Below are positions 1-8,864 of a stretch of DNA of 64,000 nucleotides, one piece after another. Within the stretch, counting starts at the first letter, position 1, and the number at the start of each line of letters is the position of its first letter. Origin of the DNA: Candidatus Eisenbergiella merdavium (GTDB taxonomy: Bacteria; Bacillota; Clostridia; Lachnospirales; Lachnospiraceae); NCBI GenBank assembly GCA_019119595.1, contig DWWS01000074.1, positions 1 to 64,000 on the forward strand, read 5' to 3'. Below the pieces are notes generated by a model, which searched no databases, was not told the DNA's origin, and saw only the letters and a program-made list of their open reading frames with translations. The translations under genes and the position numbers were made by a program.

Positions 1-146
1 ATGAAAGCGTTCAGTTAAAAATAGACCTTATATGAAACCGAGAAAATAGGATTTGAATTATCAGAAAAATCAACAAATAAACTGACATCAAAAAAAGAAG
101 AAAAAGTGCCAACGATTACTTGACACATACCTGAAAGGCGGGACGA

Positions 147-198
147 TTGACAATAAACAGAGGTAAGAATATAATTTCCTAAGTGAGAATCAATATCA
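147..198 (+). promoter_or_regulatory. feoAB promoter with Fur-like box
   Basis: A perfect sigma-A promoter is visible: TTGACA at 147-152, a 17-base spacer and TATAAT at 170-175. Directly downstream, over the expected transcription start, lies TGAGAATCAATATCA (184-198). It matches the 7-1-7 Fur box TGATAATNATTATCA at 12 of 14 defined bases. Ferric uptake regulator control of feo is well known, so iron-responsive repression is a reasonable inference. Bases 1-146 are AT-rich and hold no gene I can support. Confidence 0.8.
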
Positions 199-241
199 AA
201 TATATACTTTAGGATAACATATTTCTGAAATCGAGGTACCT

Positions 242-484
242 ATGACACTTTATGAAGGAAAGATCGGAAAGCAGTATCTGGTGGAGGACATGGAAACACC
301 GGAGGGAGTGACGAGACGGCTGCAGGCCCTCGGGCTGATCGAGGGAACGCCGCTGAAGCTTCTGAACAGAAAAAAGAAGGGAGCGCTGATCCTTTATGTG
401 CGCGGGACAAGGCTGGCGCTTGGGAAGGATATTTCATCCCATATTCTGGTGAAGGAGGTCGAGGCGGAAAATGCGGAAAGATAA
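242..484 (+). CDS. feoA: Ferrous iron transport protein FeoA
   Basis: Small cytoplasmic SH3-like protein of 80 residues that acts with the FeoB permease in Fe(II) uptake. The whole protein is one FeoA domain: the segment around residues 22-40 (RRLQALGLIEG, then a basic stretch) is typical, and the length is normal for a stand-alone FeoA. A GAGG ribosome site precedes the ATG. The 3' end overlaps feoB by 14 bases, so the two are translationally coupled and share the Fur-boxed promoter upstream. Assignment rests on family pattern and the FeoB neighbour, and is secure. Confidence 0.93.
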   Translation: MTLYEGKIGKQYLVEDMETPEGVTRRLQALGLIEGTPLKLLNRKKKGALILYVRGTRLALGKDISSHILVKEVEAENAER

Positions 485-2474
485 TCACATTCATGTGGCT
501 TTCGTGGGAAATCCCAACTGCGGAAAGACCACGCTTTTCAACGCGGTCACAGGCTCGAAGCTGAAGGTGGCCAACTGGCCCGGCGTTACGGTGGAAAAAT
601 ACGAAGGAAATATCAGCTACGAGGGCTATGATCTGAAGCTGGTGGACACGCCCGGCATCTATTCTTTGACCTGCTATACCATAGAGGAAATGGTGACCAG
701 AAAATGCGTGCTGGATGACGATATCGAGGCGATCGTCAACGTGGTGGACGCCTCCAGCCTGGAGAGGAATCTCTATCTGACCCTCCAGCTTCTGGAGCTG
801 GGAAAGCCCGTAATCCTTGCGCTCAACATGATGGACATCGTAAAGGAGCGCGGCATGGAGATCGACCTGCACCGCCTGCCGGAGATGCTGGGGGATATCC
901 CCGTGGTTCCGGTTTCCGCGGCAAGGCGCACCGGGCTGGATATCCTGATGCATGCGGTGGTGCACCATTATGAAGAGGGGCCGAAGCGGGATATCCTGAA
1001 TTACGGAGAGGAGATTGAAAAGAAGCTGGCGGTGCTGGAGGAGCGGATGAAGGACAGCTATCCGGATCATTCCTCTCTGCGCTGGCACGCCATCAAGCTT
1101 CTGGAGGACGATCCGGAGGTGAAAAAGGATCATCCCATCGAGCTTGCGGGTGTGACGGACCGAAGCTATGAAAAGGAGATCACGGAGAAAAAATACGAAT
1201 ATATCGAAACGCTGATCGATGAGGTTCTGTTTTATAAGGCAAAAAAGGCGGCGGGGACGGATAAGATCGACCGGATCCTGACCCATCCGGTCTGGGGTGT
1301 TCCAGTGTTTTTGTGCATCATGGCCCTGGTGTTTTTCCTTACCTTTGCCGTGGGCGATTTCCTGAAGGGCGGGCTGGAATACGCTCTTGCCGTTCTGTCC
1401 GATCTGATGCGCTCCGGCCTTGCGGCCATACATACGGCGGACTGGATGATTTCCCTGGTGGTGGACGGCGTGGTGGCCGGAGTAGGCGGCATCCTGACCT
1501 TTATCCCCAATATTTTCATCCTGTTTCTTGCCCTTGCCATTCTGGAGGACAGCGGCTATATGTCCAGGGTGGCCTATGTGATGGACGGGATCATGGGGCG
1601 TGTGGGCCTTTCCGGAAAGGCATTCCTTCCCATGATCCTTGGCTTCGGCTGTACGGTTCCGGCCATCATGGCGACCCGTGCGCTGGAAACGGAGCACGAC
1701 AGGAGACGGACCATGCTGGTGACGCCCTTCATGTCCTGCTCGGCCAGACTTCCGATCTACGTGCTCTTTTCGGAAATGTTTTTCCCGGACTGCTCCATGC
1801 TCGCGGCCTTTTCCATGTATGTGATCGGCATGGTGACGGCCATCCTGGTGGCCCTCATTCAGAACCGTCTGGAAAAGGGAAAGGAAAACCAGTCCCTGCT
1901 CATTGAGCTTCCCGAATATAAGAGGCCAAACGCCAGAACCATCCGCACCTATGTGTGGAACAAGCTGAAGGACTATCTGACGAAGGCGGGAACCACAATC
2001 TTCATTGCCTCCATCGTCATCTGGTTTGTCCTGAATTTCGGCGTGCACGGCATGGTGACGGATCCTTCCGAAAGCTTTGGCGCGGCCATCGGACGCTTCC
2101 TGGTTCCGGTACTCGCTCCGGCAGGGCTTGGAATGTGGCAGATCGCCGTGGCGCTGATCTCCGGAATCTCCGCGAAGGAGGTTGTGGTTTCCTCCTTCTC
2201 CGTGCTCTTTGGCGTTTCCAACGTGAACTCCGCGGCGGGCATGGAAACCATCATCGCAAATATCCGGCAGTTTGATCCGGCCTTCGGCGGCCTGAACGCC
2301 TTCTGTCTGATGCTGTTCTGCCTGCTGTATGTGCCCTGCGCGGCCACCATCGGGACGATCCACAGGGAAAGCCGTTCCTGGAAATTCACCCTCGGAATGC
2401 TCGCCTTCCAGCTCGTGCTGGCATGGGCGGCGAGCGTGGTCGTTTTTCAGGTGGGATCGCTGTTTTTGAGATAG
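471..2474 (+). CDS. feoB: Ferrous iron permease FeoB
   Basis: Membrane Fe(II) transporter with an N-terminal GTPase. The G protein motifs are all present: G1 GNPNCGKT at residues 13-20, G2 around NWPGVT (35-40), G3 DTPG (59-62) and G4 NMMD (119-122), followed by a helical GDI-like region and then about eight membrane segments from residue 270 on, with the two Gate-like repeats. At 667 residues it is a normal Firmicute length. The ATG at 471 lies inside the end of feoA behind a GAAGGAGG site. It ends 40 bases before a convergent lipoprotein gene; the spacer is GC-rich, with no clear U-tract terminator. Confidence 0.95.
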   Translation: MRKDNHIHVAFVGNPNCGKTTLFNAVTGSKLKVANWPGVTVEKYEGNISYEGYDLKLVDTPGIYSLTCYTIEEMVTRKCVLDDDIEAIVNVVDASSLERNLYLTLQLLELGKPVILALNMMDIVKERGMEIDLHRLPEMLGDIPVVPVSAARRTGLDILMHAVVHHYEEGPKRDILNYGEEIEKKLAVLEERMKDSYPDHSSLRWHAIKLLEDDPEVKKDHPIELAGVTDRSYEKEITEKKYEYIETLIDEVLFYKAKKAAGTDKIDRILTHPVWGVPVFLCIMALVFFLTFAVGDFLKGGLEYALAVLSDLMRSGLAAIHTADWMISLVVDGVVAGVGGILTFIPNIFILFLALAILEDSGYMSRVAYVMDGIMGRVGLSGKAFLPMILGFGCTVPAIMATRALETEHDRRRTMLVTPFMSCSARLPIYVLFSEMFFPDCSMLAAFSMYVIGMVTAILVALIQNRLEKGKENQSLLIELPEYKRPNARTIRTYVWNKLKDYLTKAGTTIFIASIVIWFVLNFGVHGMVTDPSESFGAAIGRFLVPVLAPAGLGMWQIAVALISGISAKEVVVSSFSVLFGVSNVNSAAGMETIIANIRQFDPAFGGLNAFCLMLFCLLYVPCAATIGTIHRESRSWKFTLGMLAFQLVLAWAASVVVFQVGSLFLR

Positions 2475-2514
2475 GACAGGGAGGTGTGCGCGGGCTCCCG
2501 TCCGGCCCTGCCGT

Positions 2515-3078
2515 CTATCCCTGCAGCAGGCCGACGATCATGCGCATTCCGTTTTCCTCTGCGACTTGAAAGGAAAAAACAGTCCCTTCCTCAAAGGATT
2601 CCAGGATAGCCCTTATCCCTTCGTCCTGCACCTGGAAAGCGATGGGAGCATCCTCCACGATGACCTCCACCGTATGACTGTCCGCCCAGCCTGTGAATTC
2701 ACCCTCCAGAATGGAGGTGAGAGCCGCTTCCTCTGACAAACCGCCGGAGGAAGCGGTTTCCGCTTCCGGAAAAGCAGTTTCCGCAGATGAAGTGTCGTCG
2801 GCCTCGGCTTCGGTCGCTGCTGGGGTACCGGCTTCTGTTTCGGCGTCAGTCGCTGCTGTGTCGCCTGATTCTGCGTCTCCGGCTTCCGTTTCGGCGTCAG
2901 TCGCTGCTGTGCCGCCTGATTCTGCGTCTCCGGCTTCCGTTCCGGCGTCAGCCGGTTCTGCGGTGCCTGCCTCTGCTCCTGAGCCAGCCTCATCCCCGGG
3001 AACCGAGCCTGACGTACAGGCGCAGAGCGCCATTGCAAGTAAAAATACAGTCAGTACTGAGAACAGTTTCTTTTTCAA
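2515..3078 (-). CDS. Lipoprotein with 17-residue acidic tandem repeats
   Basis: A 187-residue secreted protein of unknown function. The N terminus is a lipoprotein signal (MKKKLF, hydrophobic core, lipobox LCAC with Cys near residue 20). Residues 24-110 are a low-complexity acidic Ala/Glu/Thr/Asp stalk containing a 17-residue repeat (GDAESG-TAATDAETEA). The last 60-70 residues form a small folded domain ending in a VGLLQG tail. The start is TTG at 3078, supported by GGAAAGGAGA nine bases upstream on the minus strand. It is convergent with feoB and has no obvious operon partner. The layout suggests a surface protein whose C-terminal domain is held away from the membrane; that is inference. Confidence 0.7.
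   Translation of the reverse strand: MKKKLFSVLTVFLLAMALCACTSGSVPGDEAGSGAEAGTAEPADAGTEAGDAESGGTAATDAETEAGDAESGDTAATDAETEAGTPAATEAEADDTSSAETAFPEAETASSGGLSEEAALTSILEGEFTGWADSHTVEVIVEDAPIAFQVQDEGIRAILESFEEGTVFSFQVAEENGMRMIVGLLQG
2830..2955 (-). repeat. 51-bp coding tandem repeat
   Basis: Two near-identical 51-base units (2830-2880 and 2881-2931, differing at a couple of bases) plus a partial, diverged third. They keep the reading frame (51 = 17 codons) and encode the acidic stalk of the lipoprotein, so copy number can change without breaking the gene. Confidence 0.9.
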
Positions 3079-3260
3079 TCTGGCATCTCCTTTCCTTACG
3101 GTTGTCCTGTTGTTCTTATTATATCCCGGTAGGGCGGCGCCTTCATGGAAGAGGAGGAAAAGAATCTCTTAATTTTTTATTAAGGCTGCCGGGAGAAGGA
3201 AAGCCCGGAGGAACACCGGACATGATCGGGAAAAATCTTCTGGAAAACGCTTTGTACACT

Positions 3261-3304
3261 TCATTTTTTTCAGTTTGTCATTTTTTTCAGTCATTTTTTT
3301 CAGT
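3261..3304 (+). repeat. Triplicated TCATTTTTTTCAGT motif
   Basis: The 14-mer TCATTTTTTTCAGT occurs three times, starting at 3261, 3278 and 3291 (the last two share one base). It sits directly upstream of the promoter of the opine-dehydrogenase-like gene. It could be a regulator-binding array or a slippage-prone UP-element-like tract. The rest of the 322-base gap (3079-3260) holds the lipoprotein's ribosome site and its presumed promoter, with no gene seen. Confidence 0.75.
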
Positions 3305-3305
3305 T

Positions 3306-3344
3306 TTGACAAAAGCGGTCAAATCATGTTACATTATAAACATG
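3306..3344 (+). promoter_or_regulatory. Promoter with overlapping inverted repeats
   Basis: TTGACA at 3306-3311, then 17 bases, then TTACAT at 3329-3334. The -35 lies inside the inverted repeat TTTGAC-N7-GTCAAA (3305-3323). The -10 lies inside CATGTT-N8-AACATG (3325-3344). Two dyads placed exactly on the promoter elements suggest operator sites. The regulator is unknown. Confidence 0.6.
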
Positions 3345-3346
3345 AC

Positions 3347-3396
3347 AAAGGCGTCCTGTAATAGACAGGGCGCCTTTGCCTTTTGGAAAGGAGGGA
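3347..3396 (+). promoter_or_regulatory. Leader hairpin followed by masked ribosome site
   Basis: AAAGGCGTCCTGT (3347-3359) pairs with ACAGGGCGCCTTT (3365-3377) across a 5-base loop, giving a 13-bp stem with one G-U pair. It is followed by a second small dyad, CCTTT-TGG-AAAGG, that includes part of the Shine-Dalgarno sequence of the gene at 3401. The first hairpin plus its short U stretch resembles an attenuator, and the second could limit ribosome access. Function is inferred from structure only. Confidence 0.5.
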
Positions 3397-3400
3397 TTTG

Positions 3401-4624
3401 ATGAAAAGAGATATGTCATACTTAGCGCAAATGCCGATCGCAGTTCTGGGCGGTGGTGCGGTTGGAAAAACAGTCGCCGCGGACTGTAAGCTGGCGGGCC
3501 GGGAAGTACGTCTGTATTCCAGGAGCCGTTCGTCCATAGACGGACTTGAAAGAACAGGGATCCTTCTGGACGGGATACAAAGAAACCTCTACGGCTTTGA
3601 ACGCTCCGGCAGAGCATTTCCGGATATGGTCAGTACGGACATGGCAGAAGCGGTAAAGGGGGCGGGCCTGATCGTGATCGCGATTCCGGCACATGCCCAT
3701 GAAGAGTATCTCCGGACTCTGGTCCCTCTGTTGGAAGACGGGCAGGTAATCCATATCTTTACCGATAATTACGCAAGCCTTCTGCTCAGAAAATATATGA
3801 AAGAAATGGGATGCCATAAAAATGTGGTGACAGGAGGATGGGCGTCTGCGCCTTATGGAACAAGGATAGAATCCGTCGGCGGCTTCCGGATGCCGCATGT
3901 CGGGGTAAAATACCGGGCGATCACACTGAGGGGAGCAAGCCAGCCCATGAGCGATATGGAAGCCTTTATGGAGTCCACAAAATATCTGCCATGTATGGAT
4001 GCGGTCACACAGGGGCTGGGGCCGGCAGAAGGAGATACCATCCTGGACATAGGCTTTTCCAATATCAATCCGGTCATTCATGTCCCGGCATCTGTCCTTG
4101 GAGTATCCGCTATGGAAAACTGGTCCTGTATATATGGGAAAGAGCCGGGTACGTATTCCCTGTATTCACATGGACTCTGCCCCTCCATCTGCCGCATCCA
4201 ATATCAGTTTTACGAAGAGGAAAGAGCGATCGCCAGAGCGATCGGCATTCAGGTTCCGGAATATCGTTATGAATCCTTTTTCTCCAGGCGGAGCATCCTG
4301 ACGCAGGAGTACATGGGAACAGATGAGGACGGAAAGGATAATGTTGTATTTCCGCTGGATCAGCCCTGCGATGAAGGAAACGTAGGCCCCGACAGCATTG
4401 ATCACAGATATATTACGGAAGATATTCCGGTTGGATGCAAGATATACCATGACCTGGGTGTGAAATTTGGCGTTTCTACCCCGATCATCGATTCCATGAT
4501 CGTCCTAGGCGGAGCCATGCACGAGACGAATTACTTTGAAACATCAAAATATGATCTGGATTATCTTGGAATAGGGAAGATGGAAAGAGAAGAGCTGCTG
4601 GAATATCTGTATAACGGAAAATAA
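3401..4624 (+). CDS. NAD(P)-dependent opine (octopine/nopaline) dehydrogenase family protein
   Basis: A 407-residue cytoplasmic oxidoreductase. The N terminus is a Rossmann fold with the dinucleotide motif GGGAVG (about residues 18-23) and a following GREVRLYSR strand-turn. The C-terminal half fits the octopine dehydrogenase domain, with a conserved NPVIH segment near residue 225. The family joins an amino acid amine to a 2-oxo acid reductively, or runs the reverse. The true substrate cannot be read from sequence. I start at ATG 3401, not the TTG at 3383, because AAAGGAGGG sits seven bases upstream. No nicotianamine-synthase-like or exporter gene is adjacent, which argues against a metallophore cluster. 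The promoter and leader suggest it is independently regulated. Confidence 0.75.
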   Translation: MKRDMSYLAQMPIAVLGGGAVGKTVAADCKLAGREVRLYSRSRSSIDGLERTGILLDGIQRNLYGFERSGRAFPDMVSTDMAEAVKGAGLIVIAIPAHAHEEYLRTLVPLLEDGQVIHIFTDNYASLLLRKYMKEMGCHKNVVTGGWASAPYGTRIESVGGFRMPHVGVKYRAITLRGASQPMSDMEAFMESTKYLPCMDAVTQGLGPAEGDTILDIGFSNINPVIHVPASVLGVSAMENWSCIYGKEPGTYSLYSHGLCPSICRIQYQFYEEERAIARAIGIQVPEYRYESFFSRRSILTQEYMGTDEDGKDNVVFPLDQPCDEGNVGPDSIDHRYITEDIPVGCKIYHDLGVKFGVSTPIIDSMIVLGGAMHETNYFETSKYDLDYLGIGKMEREELLEYLYNGK

Positions 4625-4688
4625 CCTCAGATCCTTTTGCCGCAGGCCAGGCTGTTACAGGGTTCCGGAAAACGCCGGGAAAACACGA

Positions 4689-4717
4689 TTGACAAAAAGC
4701 CCCGATTTGCTTAAACT
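4689..4717 (+). promoter_or_regulatory. gltX promoter
   Basis: TTGACA at 4689-4694, a 17-base spacer and TAAACT at 4712-4717, about 55 bases before the gltX start. The -10 is weak but the -35 is perfect. The spacer shows no T-box motif. Confidence 0.6.
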
Positions 4718-4770
4718 GATGCATAGAAAATGTCGGCCGGAAAGGAACCGGGCGGCCTGGAAAGGAACCG

Positions 4771-6237
4771 ATGAGAATGAAAATAAGAACACGCTTCGCA
4801 CCCAGTCCCACGGGCAGAATGCACGTGGGAAATCTGCGCACCGCGCTGTACGCCTACCTGATCGCCAAGCACGAGGGAGGCGATTTTATCCTGCGTATCG
4901 AGGATACGGATCAGGAGAGATATGTGGAGGGCGCTGTGGACATCATTTACAGAACCCTTCAGAAAACAGGGCTGGTCCATGACGAGGGTCCGGACCGGGA
5001 CGGAGGGGTGGGCCCCTACGTGCAGAGCGATCGCCAGAAGCAGGGCATCTATCTGGAATATGCGAAAAAGCTGATCGAAAAGGGGGAAGCCTATTACTGC
5101 TTCTGCGATAAGGAGCGGCTTGCCACCCTCACCCGCACCGTGGCGGGAAAGGAGATCAACGTCTATGACAAGCACTGTCTGCACCTTTCAAAGGAAGAGG
5201 TGGAAGAGAAGCTTGCGGCGGGGGTACCCTATGTGATTCGCCAGAACAACCCCACGGAAGGAACGACCACCTTCCACGACGAGATCTATGGAGACATCAC
5301 GGTGGAGAACGCGGAGCTGGACGACATGATCCTGATCAAGTCCGACGGCTATCCCACCTACAATTTTGCCAACGTGGTGGACGACCACCTCATGGGGATC
5401 ACCCATGTGGTGCGCGGAAACGAATATCTTTCCTCCTCGCCCAAGTACAACCGCCTGTATGAGGCCTTCGGCTGGGAGGTGCCCGTTTATGTGCACTGCC
5501 CGCTGATCACGGATGAGGAGCACCATAAGCTGTCCAAGCGCTGCGGACATTCCTCCTATGAGGATCTTCTGGAGCAGGGCTTTCTGACGGAGGCCATCGT
5601 GAATTTCGTGGCGCTTCTGGGATGGAGCCCGGAGAACAACCAGGAGATCATGTCCATGGACGAGCTGATCCGGGAATTCGACTACCGCCACATGTCCAAG
5701 TCCCCGGCGGTGTTCGATTATACCAAGCTGAAGTGGATGAACGGCGAATACATCAAGGCCATGGATTTTGACCGTTTTTATGAAATGGCCGAGCCTTATC
5801 TGAAGCAGGCGCTGACGAAGGAGTTTGATCTTAAGAAGATTGCCGGGATGGTCAAGACCAGGATCGAGATCTTCCCGGACATCCCCGGGCTGGTGGACTT
5901 CTTTGAGACCCTTCCCGAATATGATACGTCCATGTACGCCCACAAGAAGATGAAGACCACGCAGGAAAGCTCTCTTGAGGTGCTCTCCGAGGTGCTTCCG
6001 CTTCTGGAGGAGCAGGAGGATTACTCCAACGACGCGCTCTATACGCTGCTCCTTTCCTATGTGGAGAAAAAAGGCTGTAAGAACGGCTACGTCATGTGGC
6101 CCATCCGTACCGCCGTGTCCGGCAGGCAGATGACCCCCGCCGGAGCGACGGAGATCATGGAGATCCTTGGAAAGGAAGAGTCCCTTACGCGGATCCGCAC
6201 CGGAATCGAGCTGCTGCAGGGCAGTCTGAATGGCTGA
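4771..6237 (+). CDS. gltX: Glutamate--tRNA ligase
   Basis: Class I aminoacyl-tRNA synthetase that charges tRNA-Glu, and in many Clostridia also tRNA-Gln for later amidation. The catalytic signatures are present: the HIGH-type motif HVGN at residues 18-21 after FAPSPTG, and KLSKR at 253-257. The C-terminal anticodon-binding region is complete and the 488-residue length is normal. The ATG at 4771 has AAAGGAAC upstream. It overlaps the next gene, a helicase, by eight bases, so the two are probably cotranscribed. This pairing is unusual functionally but clear in the sequence. Confidence 0.96.
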   Translation: MRMKIRTRFAPSPTGRMHVGNLRTALYAYLIAKHEGGDFILRIEDTDQERYVEGAVDIIYRTLQKTGLVHDEGPDRDGGVGPYVQSDRQKQGIYLEYAKKLIEKGEAYYCFCDKERLATLTRTVAGKEINVYDKHCLHLSKEEVEEKLAAGVPYVIRQNNPTEGTTTFHDEIYGDITVENAELDDMILIKSDGYPTYNFANVVDDHLMGITHVVRGNEYLSSSPKYNRLYEAFGWEVPVYVHCPLITDEEHHKLSKRCGHSSYEDLLEQGFLTEAIVNFVALLGWSPENNQEIMSMDELIREFDYRHMSKSPAVFDYTKLKWMNGEYIKAMDFDRFYEMAEPYLKQALTKEFDLKKIAGMVKTRIEIFPDIPGLVDFFETLPEYDTSMYAHKKMKTTQESSLEVLSEVLPLLEEQEDYSNDALYTLLLSYVEKKGCKNGYVMWPIRTAVSGRQMTPAGATEIMEILGKEESLTRIRTGIELLQGSLNG

Positions 6238-8182
6238 TTTCCTGAAAAAAGAGCCGGCGCAGGCGGGGCAGCAGTTCTCTGCGCCGGGGGCTGTCTCTGA
6301 AAGGGAGGCGGCCTCCGGAACCAGCCCCGTTCAGGCACAGGCGGCCGTCCGCCGGGACGGCCCAAACCCCGGCCAGGCGGAAGCGATCGCCCACCGGGAC
6401 GGCCCCATGCTGGTGCTTGCGGGGCCCGGCTCCGGAAAAACATATACCGTTACGCAGCGGATCCGCTGCCTGATCGAGGAGGGCGGGGCTGAGCCGGATT
6501 CCATACTGGTCATCACCTTTACAAAGGCGGCCGCCGACGAAATGAAAGGCAGGTTTCTCCGCCTGACGGAAGGAAAGTTCTATCCGGTGAACTTTGGAAC
6601 CTTCCACGCCATCTATTATCACATTCTGAAAAGCGCTTATCATTACCATTCCGGTAATATTTTATCCGAGCATGAAAAAAGAGAGCTGATCAAAACCGTC
6701 CTGCTCCGGCAGAAGGGCTTTCCTTCCATGGAAGAGGATCAGGAGGAGCTTTTGCTGAGCCAGATCAGCCGCTATAAAAACGACGGCTGCCCGAAGAACA
6801 TACAGGAAAGCCTTGGGGATACCTGCGTCCTGAAGGAGGAGCAGTTTCTCGCGGTCTACAGCGCCTACAGCCGGGAAGCCGGGGAGCGGCACAAGCTGGA
6901 CTTTGACGACATGGTTCTGGGCTGCCGGGAGCTTTTTGTGAAGTACCCAAATATCCTCGCGGCCTGGCAGAAAAAATTTAAATATATCCTGGTGGATGAA
7001 TTTCAGGACATCAATCCCATGCAGTATGAGGTTCTGCGCATGCTGGCCCTTCCGGAAAACAATCTGTTCGTGGTGGGGGACGACGATCAGTCCATCTATG
7101 CCTTCCGCGGTGCAAGACCCCGGCTCATGCTGGGCTTTCAGCGGGATTATCCCCAGGCGAAGCGGGTGGAGCTTTCGGTCAATTACAGGAGCACGCCGGA
7201 GATCCTGGACTGTGCGGGAAGGCTGATTCAGGTAAACAAAAGCCGTTTTCCCAAAAACAGCAGGGCTGCGGCTGAGCACGGGGAGGCAGTCCGCTTTCTG
7301 GGCTTTCCTGACCGGAGGGCGCAGAATGAAAGAATCGTGCAGGAGCTTGAAGAAATGGGGAAGGAGAGAGGCAGAGCGGCCGTCATTTTCCGGACGAACC
7401 GGGATGCGGGAGAGCTGGCGGAGCTGCTGGCGGAAAAAGGCGTTCCCTTCTGGATGAGGGAGAAGCTGAAAAGCCCTTACCGCAGCCGGACTGCACTGGA
7501 CCTTCGGGCCTATCTTGCCTTCGTCTTCGCAGGGAGGAAGCGGGCTGATTTTTTCCGCATCATGAACCGCCCGAAGCGTTATATTTCCAGAAGCGCTGTG
7601 GAAACGGAGACGGTTGACTTAGAAAGGCTGAAGGAATATTACCGGGACAGGCCCTATATGGGAGAAATCCTGAGAAAGCTGCAGATGGAGCTGGCGCGCC
7701 TTGGGCGGATGGACGTTTACGCCGCCGTCAACTATATCCGTAAGGGGATGGGCTACGACGAATATTTGAGACAGTCCACTCTGGAGGAAGGCAGGAGTAT
7801 AAAGGAGCTCCGCGAGGAAGCGGACTGGTTTCAAAAGCAGGCAAAGGCGTTTTCCACACAGGAGGAGCTTGAGGAGCACATTCTTTTTTATGAAAAGGAG
7901 CTGGAAGGCGCGGCGGCAAAAAGGCCGGGGGAGGACTGCGTAAGTCTTTTGACCATGCACGCCTCAAAGGGGCTGGAGTATGACTGTGTTTATCTGCCGG
8001 ACTGCAACGAAGGGACGATACCCCATAAGAAAAGCATGAAGGGAGAGCAGGTGGAGGAGGAACGGAGGATGTTTTATGTGGCAATGACCCGGGCGAGAAA
8101 GCGGCTCACCCTGATGTGGGTGGCCGGAACAAAAGAAGAACCGGGCTTTCTTTCCCGGTTCCTCCGTGATCTCGGTCTTTGA
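6230..8182 (+). CDS. UvrD/Rep-family superfamily 1 DNA helicase
   Basis: ATP-dependent 3'-5' DNA helicase of 650 residues. Walker A GPGSGKT lies near residues 65-71, motif II DEFQD near 255, motif [16 protein letters not shown] near 283, and motif [12 protein letters not shown] near 617, so the motor is complete. It is about 70-100 residues shorter than PcrA/UvrD and carries a roughly 40-residue Ala/Gln-rich N-terminal extension, so I place it among the shorter UvrD-like helicases found as extra copies in Clostridia. The start overlaps gltX by eight bases with only a weak ribosome site, implying translational coupling. It converges on the DUF1292 gene 11 bases away. Confidence 0.9.
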   Translation: MADFLKKEPAQAGQQFSAPGAVSEREAASGTSPVQAQAAVRRDGPNPGQAEAIAHRDGPMLVLAGPGSGKTYTVTQRIRCLIEEGGAEPDSILVITFTKAAADEMKGRFLRLTEGKFYPVNFGTFHAIYYHILKSAYHYHSGNILSEHEKRELIKTVLLRQKGFPSMEEDQEELLLSQISRYKNDGCPKNIQESLGDTCVLKEEQFLAVYSAYSREAGERHKLDFDDMVLGCRELFVKYPNILAAWQKKFKYILVDEFQDINPMQYEVLRMLALPENNLFVVGDDDQSIYAFRGARPRLMLGFQRDYPQAKRVELSVNYRSTPEILDCAGRLIQVNKSRFPKNSRAAAEHGEAVRFLGFPDRRAQNERIVQELEEMGKERGRAAVIFRTNRDAGELAELLAEKGVPFWMREKLKSPYRSRTALDLRAYLAFVFAGRKRADFFRIMNRPKRYISRSAVETETVDLERLKEYYRDRPYMGEILRKLQMELARLGRMDVYAAVNYIRKGMGYDEYLRQSTLEEGRSIKELREEADWFQKQAKAFSTQEELEEHILFYEKELEGAAAKRPGEDCVSLLTMHASKGLEYDCVYLPDCNEGTIPHKKSMKGEQVEEERRMFYVAMTRARKRLTLMWVAGTKEEPGFLSRFLRDLGL

Positions 8183-8193
8183 GACGGAGAGGC

Positions 8194-8532
8194 TCATTCC
8201 CCGTCAGGCCCGATCAGCTCGTCAAATTCACAGTTGTCCAGATATTCGTCAAAGGCGTCCGCCACGATCTCATATTCCGCATCGTCCTCAATGTAGCGAA
8301 GCTCGGGCTCCTCATTGGGATCCTCCTCATTTTCCGAATAGCCGTAGAACCAGACCTCTCCGTCTTCGTTGTTTCCGGCCTCGTCCAGAGGAAGGAGCAC
8401 GATATAATTCTCTCCCTCCACCTCAAGGATCGTGATAACGGCGCAGTTGACCTTTGTGCCGTCCTCCAGCTCAAGCTCCACGCTCATTTCCTCTTCCGGC
8501 TCGCCGGATGGCTTTCTGTAATCGCTGCTCAT
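8194..8532 (-). CDS. DUF1292 family protein
   Basis: A very acidic 112-residue cytoplasmic protein. The core from about residue 15 to 75 (VELELEDGT, then VEGENYIVLLPLD) is the DUF1292/YrzB pattern found across Firmicutes, often near ruvX/yrrK-type genes. No function is established for the family. The start has GGGAGG seven bases upstream on the minus strand. Here it stands alone, convergent with the helicase, which is not the usual context. The Asp/Glu-rich C terminus is common in the family. Confidence 0.85.
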   Translation of the reverse strand: MSSDYRKPSGEPEEEMSVELELEDGTKVNCAVITILEVEGENYIVLLPLDEAGNNEDGEVWFYGYSENEEDPNEEPELRYIEDDAEYEIVADAFDEYLDNCEFDELIGPDGE

Positions 8533-8864
8533 GGTTACCTCCCTTTCTTCCTGTCAGTTGAAAAAAACAGATAAAATATCCGGCAGGCCTTCCTGCCATG
8601 TGGACAGTATAACATAAACGGACGTCTTTGGCGATATAAAACTGAGCTGGATTGGCTTTCTGAATCGGCTTTCTTTATGCAGCTCTTTTTCCGGAACGGG
8701 CGTCTGGACGGCATTACATTTGTAATTATATAACCATACAAAAAAACAGTACCTGTTTTGAAAACTGAACGTTAAAATACATTTAAAAGCTAATAATACA
8801 AAAATTCGTTTTCTGCATTCTTTTGGGATGCAAGGAAGGAGAAAACAAAGGAGGGGCATACAGG
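8533..8864. other. 332-base AT-rich spacer with a dyad
   Basis: No gene is supported here. GC content drops sharply between about 8690 and 8820 compared with both flanks. AAAACAG-TAC-CTGTTTT (8743-8759) is a perfect 7-bp dyad roughly 100 bases before the regulator gene, followed by TTGAAA at 8757-8762. This looks like a promoter/operator region for the downstream helix-turn-helix gene. The dyad does not match a LexA box. Confidence 0.55.

Noticed and set aside
240-2363. 707-residue open frame antisense to feoB
   Set aside because: It is the GC-rich shadow of feoB, has no ribosome site or family motifs, and is His/Gly/Arg-rich as antisense shadows are. The same applies to the long antisense frames over GH3 (28962-30839), glgB (46457-48073), nrdJ (50689-52452) and the hydrogenase (56435-57805).
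2693-3172. Plus-strand Ser/Ala/Val-rich frame over the lipoprotein repeats
   Set aside because: It arises from translating the 51-bp repeat in the other direction. The minus-strand frame has a signal peptide, lipobox and ribosome site.
8743-8759. LexA (SOS) box
   Set aside because: The dyad AAAACAG-TAC-CTGTTTT does not fit the Firmicute GAAC-N4-GTTC pattern.
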